A DNA stretch of 43,610 bases. It comes from Methylophilaceae bacterium. GTDB lineage: Bacteria; Pseudomonadota; Gammaproteobacteria; Burkholderiales; Methylophilaceae. The stretch is taken from NCBI GenBank assembly GCA_029244935.1, contig JAQWQF010000021.1, forward strand, positions 1-43,610, written 5' to 3'. The translations under genes and the position numbers were made by a program. The notes beneath the pieces were generated by a model that saw only the letters and a list, made by a program, of their open reading frames with translations, did no database searches and was not told the origin of the DNA. Of the stretch, positions 24,794-32,847 are shown one piece after another. Every line of letters starts with the position of its first letter. Positions within the stretch are counted from its first letter, which is position 1.

Positions 24794-25669
24794 TTAGTTT
24801 TTTTCCTTATTAATCTTTTTAAGCATAGCGATTCTTGATGATGGGGATTCAAGACTTATTTTTCCAATAAGGCCTTGGCGATAATCATTAAGAAAAGTTA
24901 CTGCTGCCTTATTAATATTCCACTCACCTTTTTTAACTACAAACTTTCGTGCAGATGCAATATGCTCTAAAAATTCTTCATCTTTCGGAAAAGGAAGTTT
25001 AATTTTATAGTGAGCAGATAAAATATCAGGATAAATCTCTTTAATTATGTCGTATAATAACAAAGAAGTTTCTAGTTCATCATAAGCATTAATTCCAATA
25101 GTATGCGAGGCCGCCAAAAAAATACCATCAAGCTCATTTGTTATTTTAGGCCACATCATACCAGGCGTATCTGTAAGGATGATGTGATCATTTAACTCAA
25201 TACGTTGTTGAATTTTAGTAACAGCCGGTTCATTACCAACCTTAGCAATTCTCTTATTTTTCAATGCATTAATAATTGTTGATTTACCAACATTAGGAAC
25301 CCCCATTATAAGTACTCTTAAAGGCTTAACTGTTGTTCCTCTATGAGGAGCTAACTTTTTGCAAATAAGTAATATTTTTTTTACCTCACGAATATCTTTT
25401 GCGGATAAAGAAATTGCTGTTGTATGAGGTTGCTCATTAAAATAATCTAACCATTGAGAGGTGATTAATGGATCAGCTAAGTCTGATTTATTTAAAATTT
25501 TAAGGTGTGGCCGCTGCCTTGCTTGTCTTAGTGATTGAATCATAGGATTTATTGAGCTACCAGGGATTCTGGCATCTAATACCTCAATAACTAGGTCGTT
25601 GAATTCTAAAGCCTCCTCAGCTTTTTTCTTTGCGCGCGTCATATGACCTGGATACCACTGAATACTCAT
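24794..25669 (-). CDS. ylqF: Ribosome biogenesis GTPase, YlqF/RbgA family
   Basis: A 291-residue circularly permuted GTPase: the G4 motif NKSD (60-63) and G5-like SLSAKD come before G1 GVPNVGKS (123-130) and G3 DTPG (167-170). The N-terminus SIQWYPGHMTRAKK is the family signature. In Bacillus, RbgA helps late assembly of the large ribosomal subunit, and the proteobacterial version is presumed similar. The C-terminal domain (about 190-291) is shorter and basic. It is divergent from the methyltransferase at 25738 across 68 bp. Confidence 0.94.
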   Translation of the reverse strand: MSIQWYPGHMTRAKKKAEEALEFNDLVIEVLDARIPGSSINPMIQSLRQARQRPHLKILNKSDLADPLITSQWLDYFNEQPHTTAISLSAKDIREVKKILLICKKLAPHRGTTVKPLRVLIMGVPNVGKSTIINALKNKRIAKVGNEPAVTKIQQRIELNDHIILTDTPGMMWPKITNELDGIFLAASHTIGINAYDELETSLLLYDIIKEIYPDILSAHYKIKLPFPKDEEFLEHIASARKFVVKKGEWNINKAAVTFLNDYRQGLIGKISLESPSSRIAMLKKINKEKN

Positions 25670-25737
25670 TTAACTAGCCTTTAAAAAATCGTTTAATTCC
25701 AATTTTGCCACATTTAACTTTGAGGTAAACTATACCG

Positions 25738-26547
25738 ATGCAGCCAATAGAAGAAATTAAGCCCCAGCAATCTATCGAACTATTAAAATCTCTTCATATT
25801 TTGACGCGTGATGGAAAAATTAATCAAGATTCACGAAGGAAGCTCAAACAGGTTTACCATCTTTATCAGTTTATTGAACCCATTTTAACTGAGATTAATC
25901 AGATCAAAAAAGATTATCTTCTTGTTGATCATGGTGCAGGAAAATCTTATCTCGGATTTATCTTGTATGACTTGTTTGTCAAGCTAACGAAAGGGAAAAT
26001 TATAGGTGTGGAATCAAATGCAATATTAGTTGAACAGTCAGAAAGGCTTGCAGAAAAACTTCAGTTTTCTCGCATGAAATTTTTAGCGACTAATGTTAAG
26101 TCTGCTTCTAGTTTAATAAAAAGTACTGTTGATATCGTGACTGCTTTGCATGCCTGCGATACTGCTACAGATGATGCACTAAATTTCGCAATTAAGAAAA
26201 ATGCAGACTATATAATTTTAATTCCCTGTTGCCAAGCTGAGGTAGCTAGTCTTCTTAAGAAAAATAAGGCTCAATCTCTCAAAAAGCCTTTAGCCGAACT
26301 TTGGCGTCATGGTATTCATACTCGAGAAATGGGAAGTCACTTAACAAATGTTTTGCGATGTTTACTTTTAGAATCACAAGGGTATCAGGTCACAGTAACA
26401 GAGTTAGTTGGGTGGGAGCATTCTATGAAAAATGAATTAATAATTGCAAAAAAAACAAAAAATAAAAAAGGTAATGCAGCTGAACGTATAGAAGATATAT
26501 TGCAAGAATTTAATCTCGAAGTTTTAAAATCTAAATTTTTAATTTAA
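25738..26547 (+). CDS. SAM-dependent methyltransferase (Methyltransf_32-like)
   Basis: The 269-residue protein has a Rossmann core. SAM motif I is YLLVDHGAGKSYLGFIL (about residues 60-76), strand 2 ends in KIIGVESN (Glu for ribose), then comes VTALHACDTATDDAL and the conserved IPCCQAEV (about 162-169). That His-Ala-Cys-Asp and Pro-Cys-Cys combination is typical of the Methyltransf_32 group (METTL25/GSTCD-like domains). Those relatives act on RNA or protein substrates where known; here the substrate is unknown. It is followed after 14 bp by hrpA in the same direction, and both may be co-transcribed. Confidence 0.8.
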   Translation: MQPIEEIKPQQSIELLKSLHILTRDGKINQDSRRKLKQVYHLYQFIEPILTEINQIKKDYLLVDHGAGKSYLGFILYDLFVKLTKGKIIGVESNAILVEQSERLAEKLQFSRMKFLATNVKSASSLIKSTVDIVTALHACDTATDDALNFAIKKNADYIILIPCCQAEVASLLKKNKAQSLKKPLAELWRHGIHTREMGSHLTNVLRCLLLESQGYQVTVTELVGWEHSMKNELIIAKKTKNKKGNAAERIEDILQEFNLEVLKSKFLI

Positions 26548-26561
26548 CAGGAATTAGGTGA

Positions 26562-29500
26562 CTGAAAATTAAAAACAAACCATCATTATTTGATAAAGAA
26601 AAATCTAAGATTATTTTCCCTAATGATCTTCCTGTAAGTCAGCGGGTTGATGATATTAAGAAATCTATAAATGATCACCAAGTAACTATTCTTTGTGGCG
26701 AAACCGGCTCAGGAAAAACCACCCAATTACCAAAAATATGCTTGGCTTTAGGGCGTGGCCAGAAAAAAATTATTGGTCACACTCAGCCCAGAAGGATTGC
26801 AGCTCGAGCAGTTGCAACTAGAATTGCAGAAGAAATTAATACTCCTTTGGGAGATGTCGTGGGTTTTAAGGTTAGATTTACTGACAAAGTTAGTCAAAAA
26901 ACATCTATAAAGGTAATGACAGACGGCATACTATTAGCTGAAACACAAAACGACCCAGAGCTAAGACAATACGACACACTTATTATTGATGAGGCGCATG
27001 AAAGAAGTCTTAATATTGACTTTTTACTTGGGTATATTAAAAGATTATTACCTAAGCGCCCAGATTTAAAGATCATTATTACCAGTGCAACGATAGATAT
27101 AGATAAATTTTCTGCTCATTTTGATAATGCCCCAATTCTGAAGGTAACAGGCAGAACATACCCAGTAGAAATAATTTATCATCCGCTTAAAAAAATAAAT
27201 AATGAGTCATTAGAGGCTTTTGAGGATGGAATTCTAAGGGCGATCCATTCAATCGAAAAAAATTCTGGAGACATATTGGTATTTTTACCCGGGGAGCGAG
27301 ATATTTATGATGTAAAAAAGATACTAATAGATCAATTAAAGAATGAGTATGAAGTCCTTCCATTATTTTCTAGACTCCCTGTAGTTGAACAGCAAAAAAT
27401 ATTTAAACAATCTGGCTTAAGAAGGATAATACTAACCACTAATATTGCAGAGACATCATTAACAGTCCCTGGAATAAAATATGTCATTGATGGAGGGCTT
27501 GCAAGGGTCGTTCGATATAGTCCTAGACTTAAGATTGAACAATTACTGGTTGAGAAAATATCACAAGCATCAGCAAATCAAAGATCTGGTCGTTGTGGAA
27601 GGATTGGTCCAGGCACTTGTATTCGATTATATGAAGAGGAGGATTTTGAGCAACGTTCAGCTTATACTGACCCAGAAATACTAAGAACCTCTCTTGCCTC
27701 AGTAATTCTGAAAATGGCAGCATTAAATCTGGGACCAGTAGATAATTTCCCTTTTCTTCAACTACCTGCAACGCGTTTTATTCAAGATGGCTATCAACTG
27801 CTTTTTGAGCTAGGCGCTGTAAACAAAGAAAATATAATTACAGAACTTGGAAGGCAGCTTGCAAGATTGCCGATTGATCCTTCGCTTGGACGAATTTTAT
27901 TGGAAGCAAAAAAAGAAAATTGTTTAACTGAAATTCTAATCATCATCAGTGCATTAAGCATTTCTGATCCTAGGGAGCGACCCCTAGAAAAATCAGAACA
28001 AGCAGATACTGCCCATTTAAAATTTCATGACCCCGAGTCAGGTTTTATTAGCTTTATAAAGATATGGAAAAGCTTGCAATTAGAATGTAAAGGGAAAACA
28101 AGCAAATCCTTTAGAATCTTTTGTCAGAAGAATTTTCTGTCATTTACTAGAATGCGAGAATGGCAAGAACTTCATAGACAGCTATATCAAATTACTACTG
28201 AATTAGATTTACGTTTAAATAATAAGAATGCAACATATGATCAAATACACAGAGCTTTACTATCTGGCCTTTTAGGTAATATAGGTTTTAAAGATAGTGA
28301 AGGCTTTGAATATAAAGGAGCTAGAGGAATTAAGTTTCTTATTGGCCCAAAACTCTTCCGAAAGAAAAATTTCAAATGGATGCTAGCAGCTGAGATTATT
28401 GATACAGGAAGACTATATGCACAATGCGTAGCGAAGATACAAGTTAATTGGGTAGAGAAGCTAGCGAAACATCTAGTAAATTTTGAGTACAGTAATCCTC
28501 GGTGGAATGAAAAGTTGAGTAGAGTTGATGCAACTGAAAAAGTATATCTTTATGGGTTAATTATTGACCCAGGAAGAACTATTCACTTTGGTTCAATAGA
28601 CCCTGTTAAGTCTAGACAAATTTTTATTAGAGAGGGGTTAGTTGAGCGTGGATACGAAAGCTCAGGATCTTTTTGGGAGCATAATATAAAACTAATTGAT
28701 GATATTGAGAAGTTAGAACATAAATCACGCAGGCAAGATATATTAATTAGTGAAGATATTTTATGTCAGTTTTATGATAAAAAAATTGTGGAGGATATTG
28801 TAAATGGGGCTGGATTTGAGTTTTGGCGAAAAAATATTGAGAAAAACAATCCAAAATACCTATTTTTAACTAAAGAATATTTAATGCAAAGAAGCGCTGA
28901 TCAAGTCGATGAAATTCAGTACCCTGAAAAATTAGAAATTAACAATACACCTATTAAACTCAAATATCATTTTGAACCTGGAAATAAAAATGATGGTTTA
29001 TCTATACATTTCCCTTACCCACTTTTGAGCCAATTAAAAGCAGAAAATTTCGATTGGTTGGTACCAGGAATGATTAGAGAAAAAGTGACATTTATGATGA
29101 AAGGTCTTCCAAAAGATATTCGTAATCAATGTGGTTCTTTGCAAGAAGCTGTAACAGAATTCTTAGGCGTTGCTGATCAAAATAATGAATTCGATTTAGA
29201 GTTTATAAGATTTGTAAGAAAAAAAACAAAATCACAATTTTCATTGTTGGAAAAAGGGACAGAAGAAATCCCAGCGCATTTAAAAGTTAATTATGTATTA
29301 TTAGATGAAGAAAATATTCCTATTGACGAAGGAAGGAATCTCTCGAAACTTCAGTTCGATTATAAGGAATTAGTGACAGAGGTAATTGAAGAGATTCAAT
29401 TTGAAATAGAGCAAACTGAACTCCAATACTGGCCAGATATTAAAATTCCTCTTTATATTGAGAAGTCTTTGAGAGGACAACGAGTAGTTGGTTATCCTGC

Positions 29501-30281
29501 TTTAATAGATCGTGAGACTCATGTAGATTTAGCTGTTTTAGATAATGCTAATGAAGCAGATACCTTTCATTACAATGGTGTGAGAAGATTATTGTGTATT
29601 CAGCTGAAAGATAAATTAAGAAATTTATCAAAAACCCCACCTCGCTTCGAAAGTATTGCACTTCCAATGCAAAGTCATATTAATTCAGACAAACTTAAAA
29701 TAAATTTTATTGAAGTAATTATACAAGAGTTGATGAATTTTTCTCCTTCAGTACCTAGAAATCAGAATGAATTTGATCGATTAGTTTTGAATAGTAAAAA
29801 ATTAATGCCAGAGCTTACCCAACAGCTTTCTATTGGCTTAGTTGCAATTGCTGAAAGTTATCATTTGTTAATTAAGACTATGAATCAATTCAAGAACCTC
29901 CCAAAAGAAGTATTACAGGACTGTAATGATCAAATAGATACTCTTTTACCACCATTTGAAAAACCTTTGTTTTTATTTAAACATATTGAACATATACCAA
30001 GATACATTAAAGCAGTAATTATTCGTCTAGATAAATACTCGCAAAGAAGAAAAAAAGATGATCAATTAATTAAGGATATTATTAGATTGCAAGACAAATG
30101 GATTGAAAAAGTTACAGAAATGGTTAGAAGAGATAAGACTATTCCCATTGAGTTTATTGAATTTCAGTGGGCACTTCAGGAACTCCGTGTTTCATTATTT
30201 GCTCAGGAACTTAAAACTCCTTATCCAATTTCAGTTAAACGAATGGACCGACAATGGCAGCAATTGGTAGATTTACAATAA
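26562..30281 (+). CDS. hrpA: ATP-dependent RNA helicase HrpA (DEAH box)
   Basis: DEAH-box RNA helicase linked in E. coli to translation quality control. The order is Walker A GETGSGKTT (about residues 46-54), DEAH (143-146), SAT, the C-terminal RecA domain (SGRCGRIGPGTC), winged-helix and OB regions, and a long C-terminal DUF3418 region. The frame opens after a stop at 26559-26561 and has no ATG, GTG or TTG before Walker A; the first such codon is TTG 26742, which would delete the ATP site. The codon right after the stop is CTG (26562), 9 nt after AGGA (26549-26552), so I take CTG as the start, giving 1239 residues (E. coli HrpA about 1300). Its stop overlaps the next ATG (TAATG). Confidence 0.93.
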   Translation: MKIKNKPSLFDKEKSKIIFPNDLPVSQRVDDIKKSINDHQVTILCGETGSGKTTQLPKICLALGRGQKKIIGHTQPRRIAARAVATRIAEEINTPLGDVVGFKVRFTDKVSQKTSIKVMTDGILLAETQNDPELRQYDTLIIDEAHERSLNIDFLLGYIKRLLPKRPDLKIIITSATIDIDKFSAHFDNAPILKVTGRTYPVEIIYHPLKKINNESLEAFEDGILRAIHSIEKNSGDILVFLPGERDIYDVKKILIDQLKNEYEVLPLFSRLPVVEQQKIFKQSGLRRIILTTNIAETSLTVPGIKYVIDGGLARVVRYSPRLKIEQLLVEKISQASANQRSGRCGRIGPGTCIRLYEEEDFEQRSAYTDPEILRTSLASVILKMAALNLGPVDNFPFLQLPATRFIQDGYQLLFELGAVNKENIITELGRQLARLPIDPSLGRILLEAKKENCLTEILIIISALSISDPRERPLEKSEQADTAHLKFHDPESGFISFIKIWKSLQLECKGKTSKSFRIFCQKNFLSFTRMREWQELHRQLYQITTELDLRLNNKNATYDQIHRALLSGLLGNIGFKDSEGFEYKGARGIKFLIGPKLFRKKNFKWMLAAEIIDTGRLYAQCVAKIQVNWVEKLAKHLVNFEYSNPRWNEKLSRVDATEKVYLYGLIIDPGRTIHFGSIDPVKSRQIFIREGLVERGYESSGSFWEHNIKLIDDIEKLEHKSRRQDILISEDILCQFYDKKIVEDIVNGAGFEFWRKNIEKNNPKYLFLTKEYLMQRSADQVDEIQYPEKLEINNTPIKLKYHFEPGNKNDGLSIHFPYPLLSQLKAENFDWLVPGMIREKVTFMMKGLPKDIRNQCGSLQEAVTEFLGVADQNNEFDLEFIRFVRKKTKSQFSLLEKGTEEIPAHLKVNYVLLDEENIPIDEGRNLSKLQFDYKELVTEVIEEIQFEIEQTELQYWPDIKIPLYIEKSLRGQRVVGYPALIDRETHVDLAVLDNANEADTFHYNGVRRLLCIQLKDKLRNLSKTPPRFESIALPMQSHINSDKLKINFIEVIIQELMNFSPSVPRNQNEFDRLVLNSKKLMPELTQQLSIGLVAIAESYHLLIKTMNQFKNLPKEVLQDCNDQIDTLLPPFEKPLFLFKHIEHIPRYIKAVIIRLDKYSQRRKKDDQLIKDIIRLQDKWIEKVTEMVRRDKTIPIEFIEFQWALQELRVSLFAQELKTPYPISVKRMDRQWQQLVDLQ

Positions 30282-31111
30282 TGGCGCTAAGAAAAAAAAT
30301 TATTAGTAAATTTTTCAATTATCGAATGAGTGATAGCAATAGCAATTACGATAGTGACTTTATAAATTGTTCAGTAGATGTAAGCGAATTAAATGGCGTA
30401 CGTTCGATGCATATTGGTTCAGAGACTATTCAGAGCTCAATGAATATTGCTGACCCATTTTTTTTAGAACTTAACTATACAAAAGTTATGAGTCTGTGTT
30501 TTATATTTAATAAATTACCCAAGGAAATCTTAGTTGTAGGCTTAGGTGGAGGCTCAATAGCAAAATTCTTTTACAAGCATTCCAGAAAATCAGTAATTAA
30601 TATTGTGGAATTAAATTCACAAGTTATAAGTGTGGCAAAGTCTTATTTTAAAATACCTCAATCTAAACGCTTCAATATCATGGAAGGAGATGCAATTCGC
30701 TATTTATTTGACTATGAAATGCAATATGATATTTTATTGTCCGATGCCTTCGATGATATTGGAATACCTGAGAATTTTTGTACGTTGGAGTATTTTTCAT
30801 TATGTAAAAGTAGGCTGAGCCAACATGGAATTTTTATGATTAACCTATGGGGATCAGATCCAAAGACAATAATTTACATTGATCGTATTAAATCGGTATT
30901 TGATGGGAGAGTTCTTTATGCTGCCGCTGACAATCCTGGTAACATAATTATATTTGCATTTAATTCAATACCATCAGAGTTAAGAATTGCTTTTTTAAAA
31001 TTAAGAATAAAAGATTTAGAAAAGCAGTTTAACTTCAATTTAATGGTATATTTCAACCGCCTGATAGAAAGTAGTTCTAACAGTAATGCACGCCGTATTA
31101 AATTCGAATAG
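30281..31111 (+). CDS. Spermidine synthase-like Rossmann protein
   Basis: With the ATG at 30281 (sharing its A with the hrpA stop) it has 276 residues; a longer frame starts at 30254 inside hrpA. The core matches the spermidine synthase fold: ILVVGLGGGSIAKFF (nucleotide loop), INIVELNSQVISVAKSYF (strand 2 acidic end) and EGDAIRYL, then DILLSDAFDDIG. Classical enzymes have a D-S/T-D-P pattern at that last site; here it is DAFDD, so polyamine synthesis is doubtful and a methyltransferase-like or other role is possible. No N-terminal membrane part is present. It is probably the second gene of an hrpA unit and lies 7 bp before rlmL. Confidence 0.75.
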   Translation: MALRKKIISKFFNYRMSDSNSNYDSDFINCSVDVSELNGVRSMHIGSETIQSSMNIADPFFLELNYTKVMSLCFIFNKLPKEILVVGLGGGSIAKFFYKHSRKSVINIVELNSQVISVAKSYFKIPQSKRFNIMEGDAIRYLFDYEMQYDILLSDAFDDIGIPENFCTLEYFSLCKSRLSQHGIFMINLWGSDPKTIIYIDRIKSVFDGRVLYAAADNPGNIIIFAFNSIPSELRIAFLKLRIKDLEKQFNFNLMVYFNRLIESSSNSNARRIKFE

Positions 31112-31118
31112 GATATTA

Positions 31119-32261
31119 GTGGATCATAATTATTTTGCAAGTTGCCCTCGAGGTTTGGAAGACATTCTCATTCAAGAGCTGAGTCAGATTGACGCATCTG
31201 AAATTAAAAAAACTGATGGTGGAGTTAGTTTTTCTGGTTCACTTGAGACTCTGTATAAGGCTAATTTGTCGAGTCGTATAGCCACTAGAATTTTATGTAG
31301 AGTTAAGGCGGGCAACTATATCAAGGAAGATGATATTTATAATGCTGCTCTTTCTGTTATGTGGACAGATCTTTTTGATATATCAAAAACAATCAAGGTA
31401 AGTACGACTGGTATTCAGTGCCCATTGAAAAGCATAGATTTTATGACATTACGAATTAAAGATGCTGTATGCGATCAGTTTAGAAGTAAAATTAATCGTA
31501 GGCCAGATGTTGCAGTTAGAGATCCAGACGTTCGGATTCATTTATTTTTAGAAAAGAATACATTTCAGTTGTATATAGATTCATCAGGAATGGCCCTCTA
31601 TCAACGTGGCTTTCGGAAAGACAGCGTTGAGGCTCCACTCAGAGAAAATTTAGCAGCAGGTATTATATATTTGTCTGGATGGGTACCAGGAGAGGCTTTT
31701 TTAGACCCGATGTGCGGAAGTGGTACATTTTTGATTGAGGCATCAATGATTGCAACAAACCAAGCACCCGGCCTAAAAAGAAATTTCGGTTTTGAGAACT
31801 GGAAGAATTTCGATTCTAACTTATTGAAAGGACTTAAGTTAAGCTACCAAGCTCAAATTATTAAGAGAGAGCCATTAAATGTTTATGGTTCCGATAAAGA
31901 TATACGGGCAATTCGTGTCGCAAAGAAAAATCTAGAAGCAGCTGGTCTTGATAATTCAGTAAAGTTAAGTTGTAAGGAATTTAATCAAATTACAGCGCCA
32001 GAAGGTGCAGGCGTCCTGGTGACCAATCCTCCATATGGAATCCGTATCGGGGAAGATGATGAGTTAGCAGAGATCTATCCTTTATGGGCCTCTACCCTAA
32101 AGAATATTTTTGCAGGTTGGAGAACATACTTTTTGACTAGTGACCTAAGAATGCCAAAACTTATGCGGCTATCCCCAAGTAAAAAGACACCGCTTTATAA
32201 CGGTGCCCTAGATTGTCGTTTGTTTGAAATAAAGATGGTTGCAGGTAGCAACCGAAAATAA
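31119..32261 (+). CDS. rlmL: 23S rRNA guanine-N2 methyltransferase, RlmL-type (THUMP domain)
   Basis: The 380-residue protein has an N-terminal THUMP RNA-binding domain (about residues 40-150) and a methyltransferase domain with motif I FLDPMCGSGTFLIEA (about 193-207) and the catalytic motif IV TNPPYG. It corresponds to the first half of E. coli RlmKL, which makes m2G2445 in 23S rRNA; the RlmK half is absent, as in many Betaproteobacteria. I prefer GTG 31119 because AGGA (31110-31113) is 5 nt upstream and the protein then starts MDHNYFASCPRGLE. An in-frame ATG at 31086 overlaps the preceding gene. It converges on tpx with 4 bp between stops. Confidence 0.92.
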   Translation: MDHNYFASCPRGLEDILIQELSQIDASEIKKTDGGVSFSGSLETLYKANLSSRIATRILCRVKAGNYIKEDDIYNAALSVMWTDLFDISKTIKVSTTGIQCPLKSIDFMTLRIKDAVCDQFRSKINRRPDVAVRDPDVRIHLFLEKNTFQLYIDSSGMALYQRGFRKDSVEAPLRENLAAGIIYLSGWVPGEAFLDPMCGSGTFLIEASMIATNQAPGLKRNFGFENWKNFDSNLLKGLKLSYQAQIIKREPLNVYGSDKDIRAIRVAKKNLEAAGLDNSVKLSCKEFNQITAPEGAGVLVTNPPYGIRIGEDDELAEIYPLWASTLKNIFAGWRTYFLTSDLRMPKLMRLSPSKKTPLYNGALDCRLFEIKMVAGSNRK

Positions 32262-32265
32262 TAAT

Positions 32266-32769
32266 TTATTTTAATACACTAAGTGCAGCTTCATAATTTG
32301 GCTCTTCTGTAATCTCAGCAACTAGTTCGCTATGAATAACCTTATTATTTTCATCAAGCACAATAACTGCACGCGAAGTCAAGCCTTTTAAACTTGTATC
32401 TAGAATTGAAACACCATAATCGTTTGAAAATTTTTCATTATTTCTAAAAGATGAAAGCGTTATAACCTTATCTGTACCTTCAGCTCCACAAAAACGTTTT
32501 TGTGCAAATGGTAGGTCAGCTGAAACACATAAAACTACAGTATTAGATAAATGGCTGACTTCATCGTTGAATCGCTTGACAGATAGAGCGCATGTTGGAG
32601 TATCAATACTTGGAAAAATATTTATTACTTTTTTTTTCCCTTTAAAGCTTTCCAAGTTAATGTCTTCACGCTTGTTATCCGCCAAGCTAAAATCCTTAGC
32701 GTTGTCTCCTACTTGAGGAAAAGATCCACCAACTGAAACTGGGCCACCTTTTAACATAACCTGACTCAT
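32266..32769 (-). CDS. tpx: Thiol peroxidase Tpx
   Basis: Atypical 2-Cys peroxiredoxin of 167 residues (E. coli Tpx 168), reducing peroxides with thioredoxin. Peroxidatic Cys60 lies in [15 protein letters not shown] and resolving Cys94 in KRFCGAEG, both at family positions. The N-terminus ([21 protein letters not shown]) fits Tpx. A strong ribosome binding site AAGGAG sits 8 nt before the ATG on the minus strand. With bcp it gives the window two thioredoxin-linked peroxidases. Confidence 0.97.
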   Translation of the reverse strand: MSQVMLKGGPVSVGGSFPQVGDNAKDFSLADNKREDINLESFKGKKKVINIFPSIDTPTCALSVKRFNDEVSHLSNTVVLCVSADLPFAQKRFCGAEGTDKVITLSSFRNNEKFSNDYGVSILDTSLKGLTSRAVIVLDENNKVIHSELVAEITEEPNYEAALSVLK

Positions 32770-32793
32770 AATAATTCTCCTTAAAATTTACAA

Positions 32794-32823
32794 TAAATAT
32801 TGGATTTGCAATCATTCTATCAA
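32794..32823 (-). promoter_or_regulatory. Possible sigma-70 promoter of tpx
   Basis: On the minus strand TTGATA (32823 to 32818), an 18-nt spacer and TATTTA (32799 to 32794) precede the tpx ribosome binding site, giving a leader of about 20 nt. The -10 is imperfect. Confidence 0.38.
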
Positions 32824-32847
32824 AGCTTCTAAGGTAAAATAATTTAT

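Noticed and set aside
18410-24800. Prophage, integrative element or insertion sequence
   Set aside because: No integrase, transposase, phage gene, terminal inverted repeat or tRNA-end duplication was seen by eye in the window.
26742-26744. TTG as start of hrpA
   Set aside because: It would delete the Walker A ATP-binding loop, which is encoded intact just upstream in the same frame.
30254-30280. Upstream ATG for the spermidine synthase-like gene
   Set aside because: It lies inside the hrpA end. The TAATG-coupled ATG at 30281 is the more usual arrangement and the extra nine residues add nothing recognisable.
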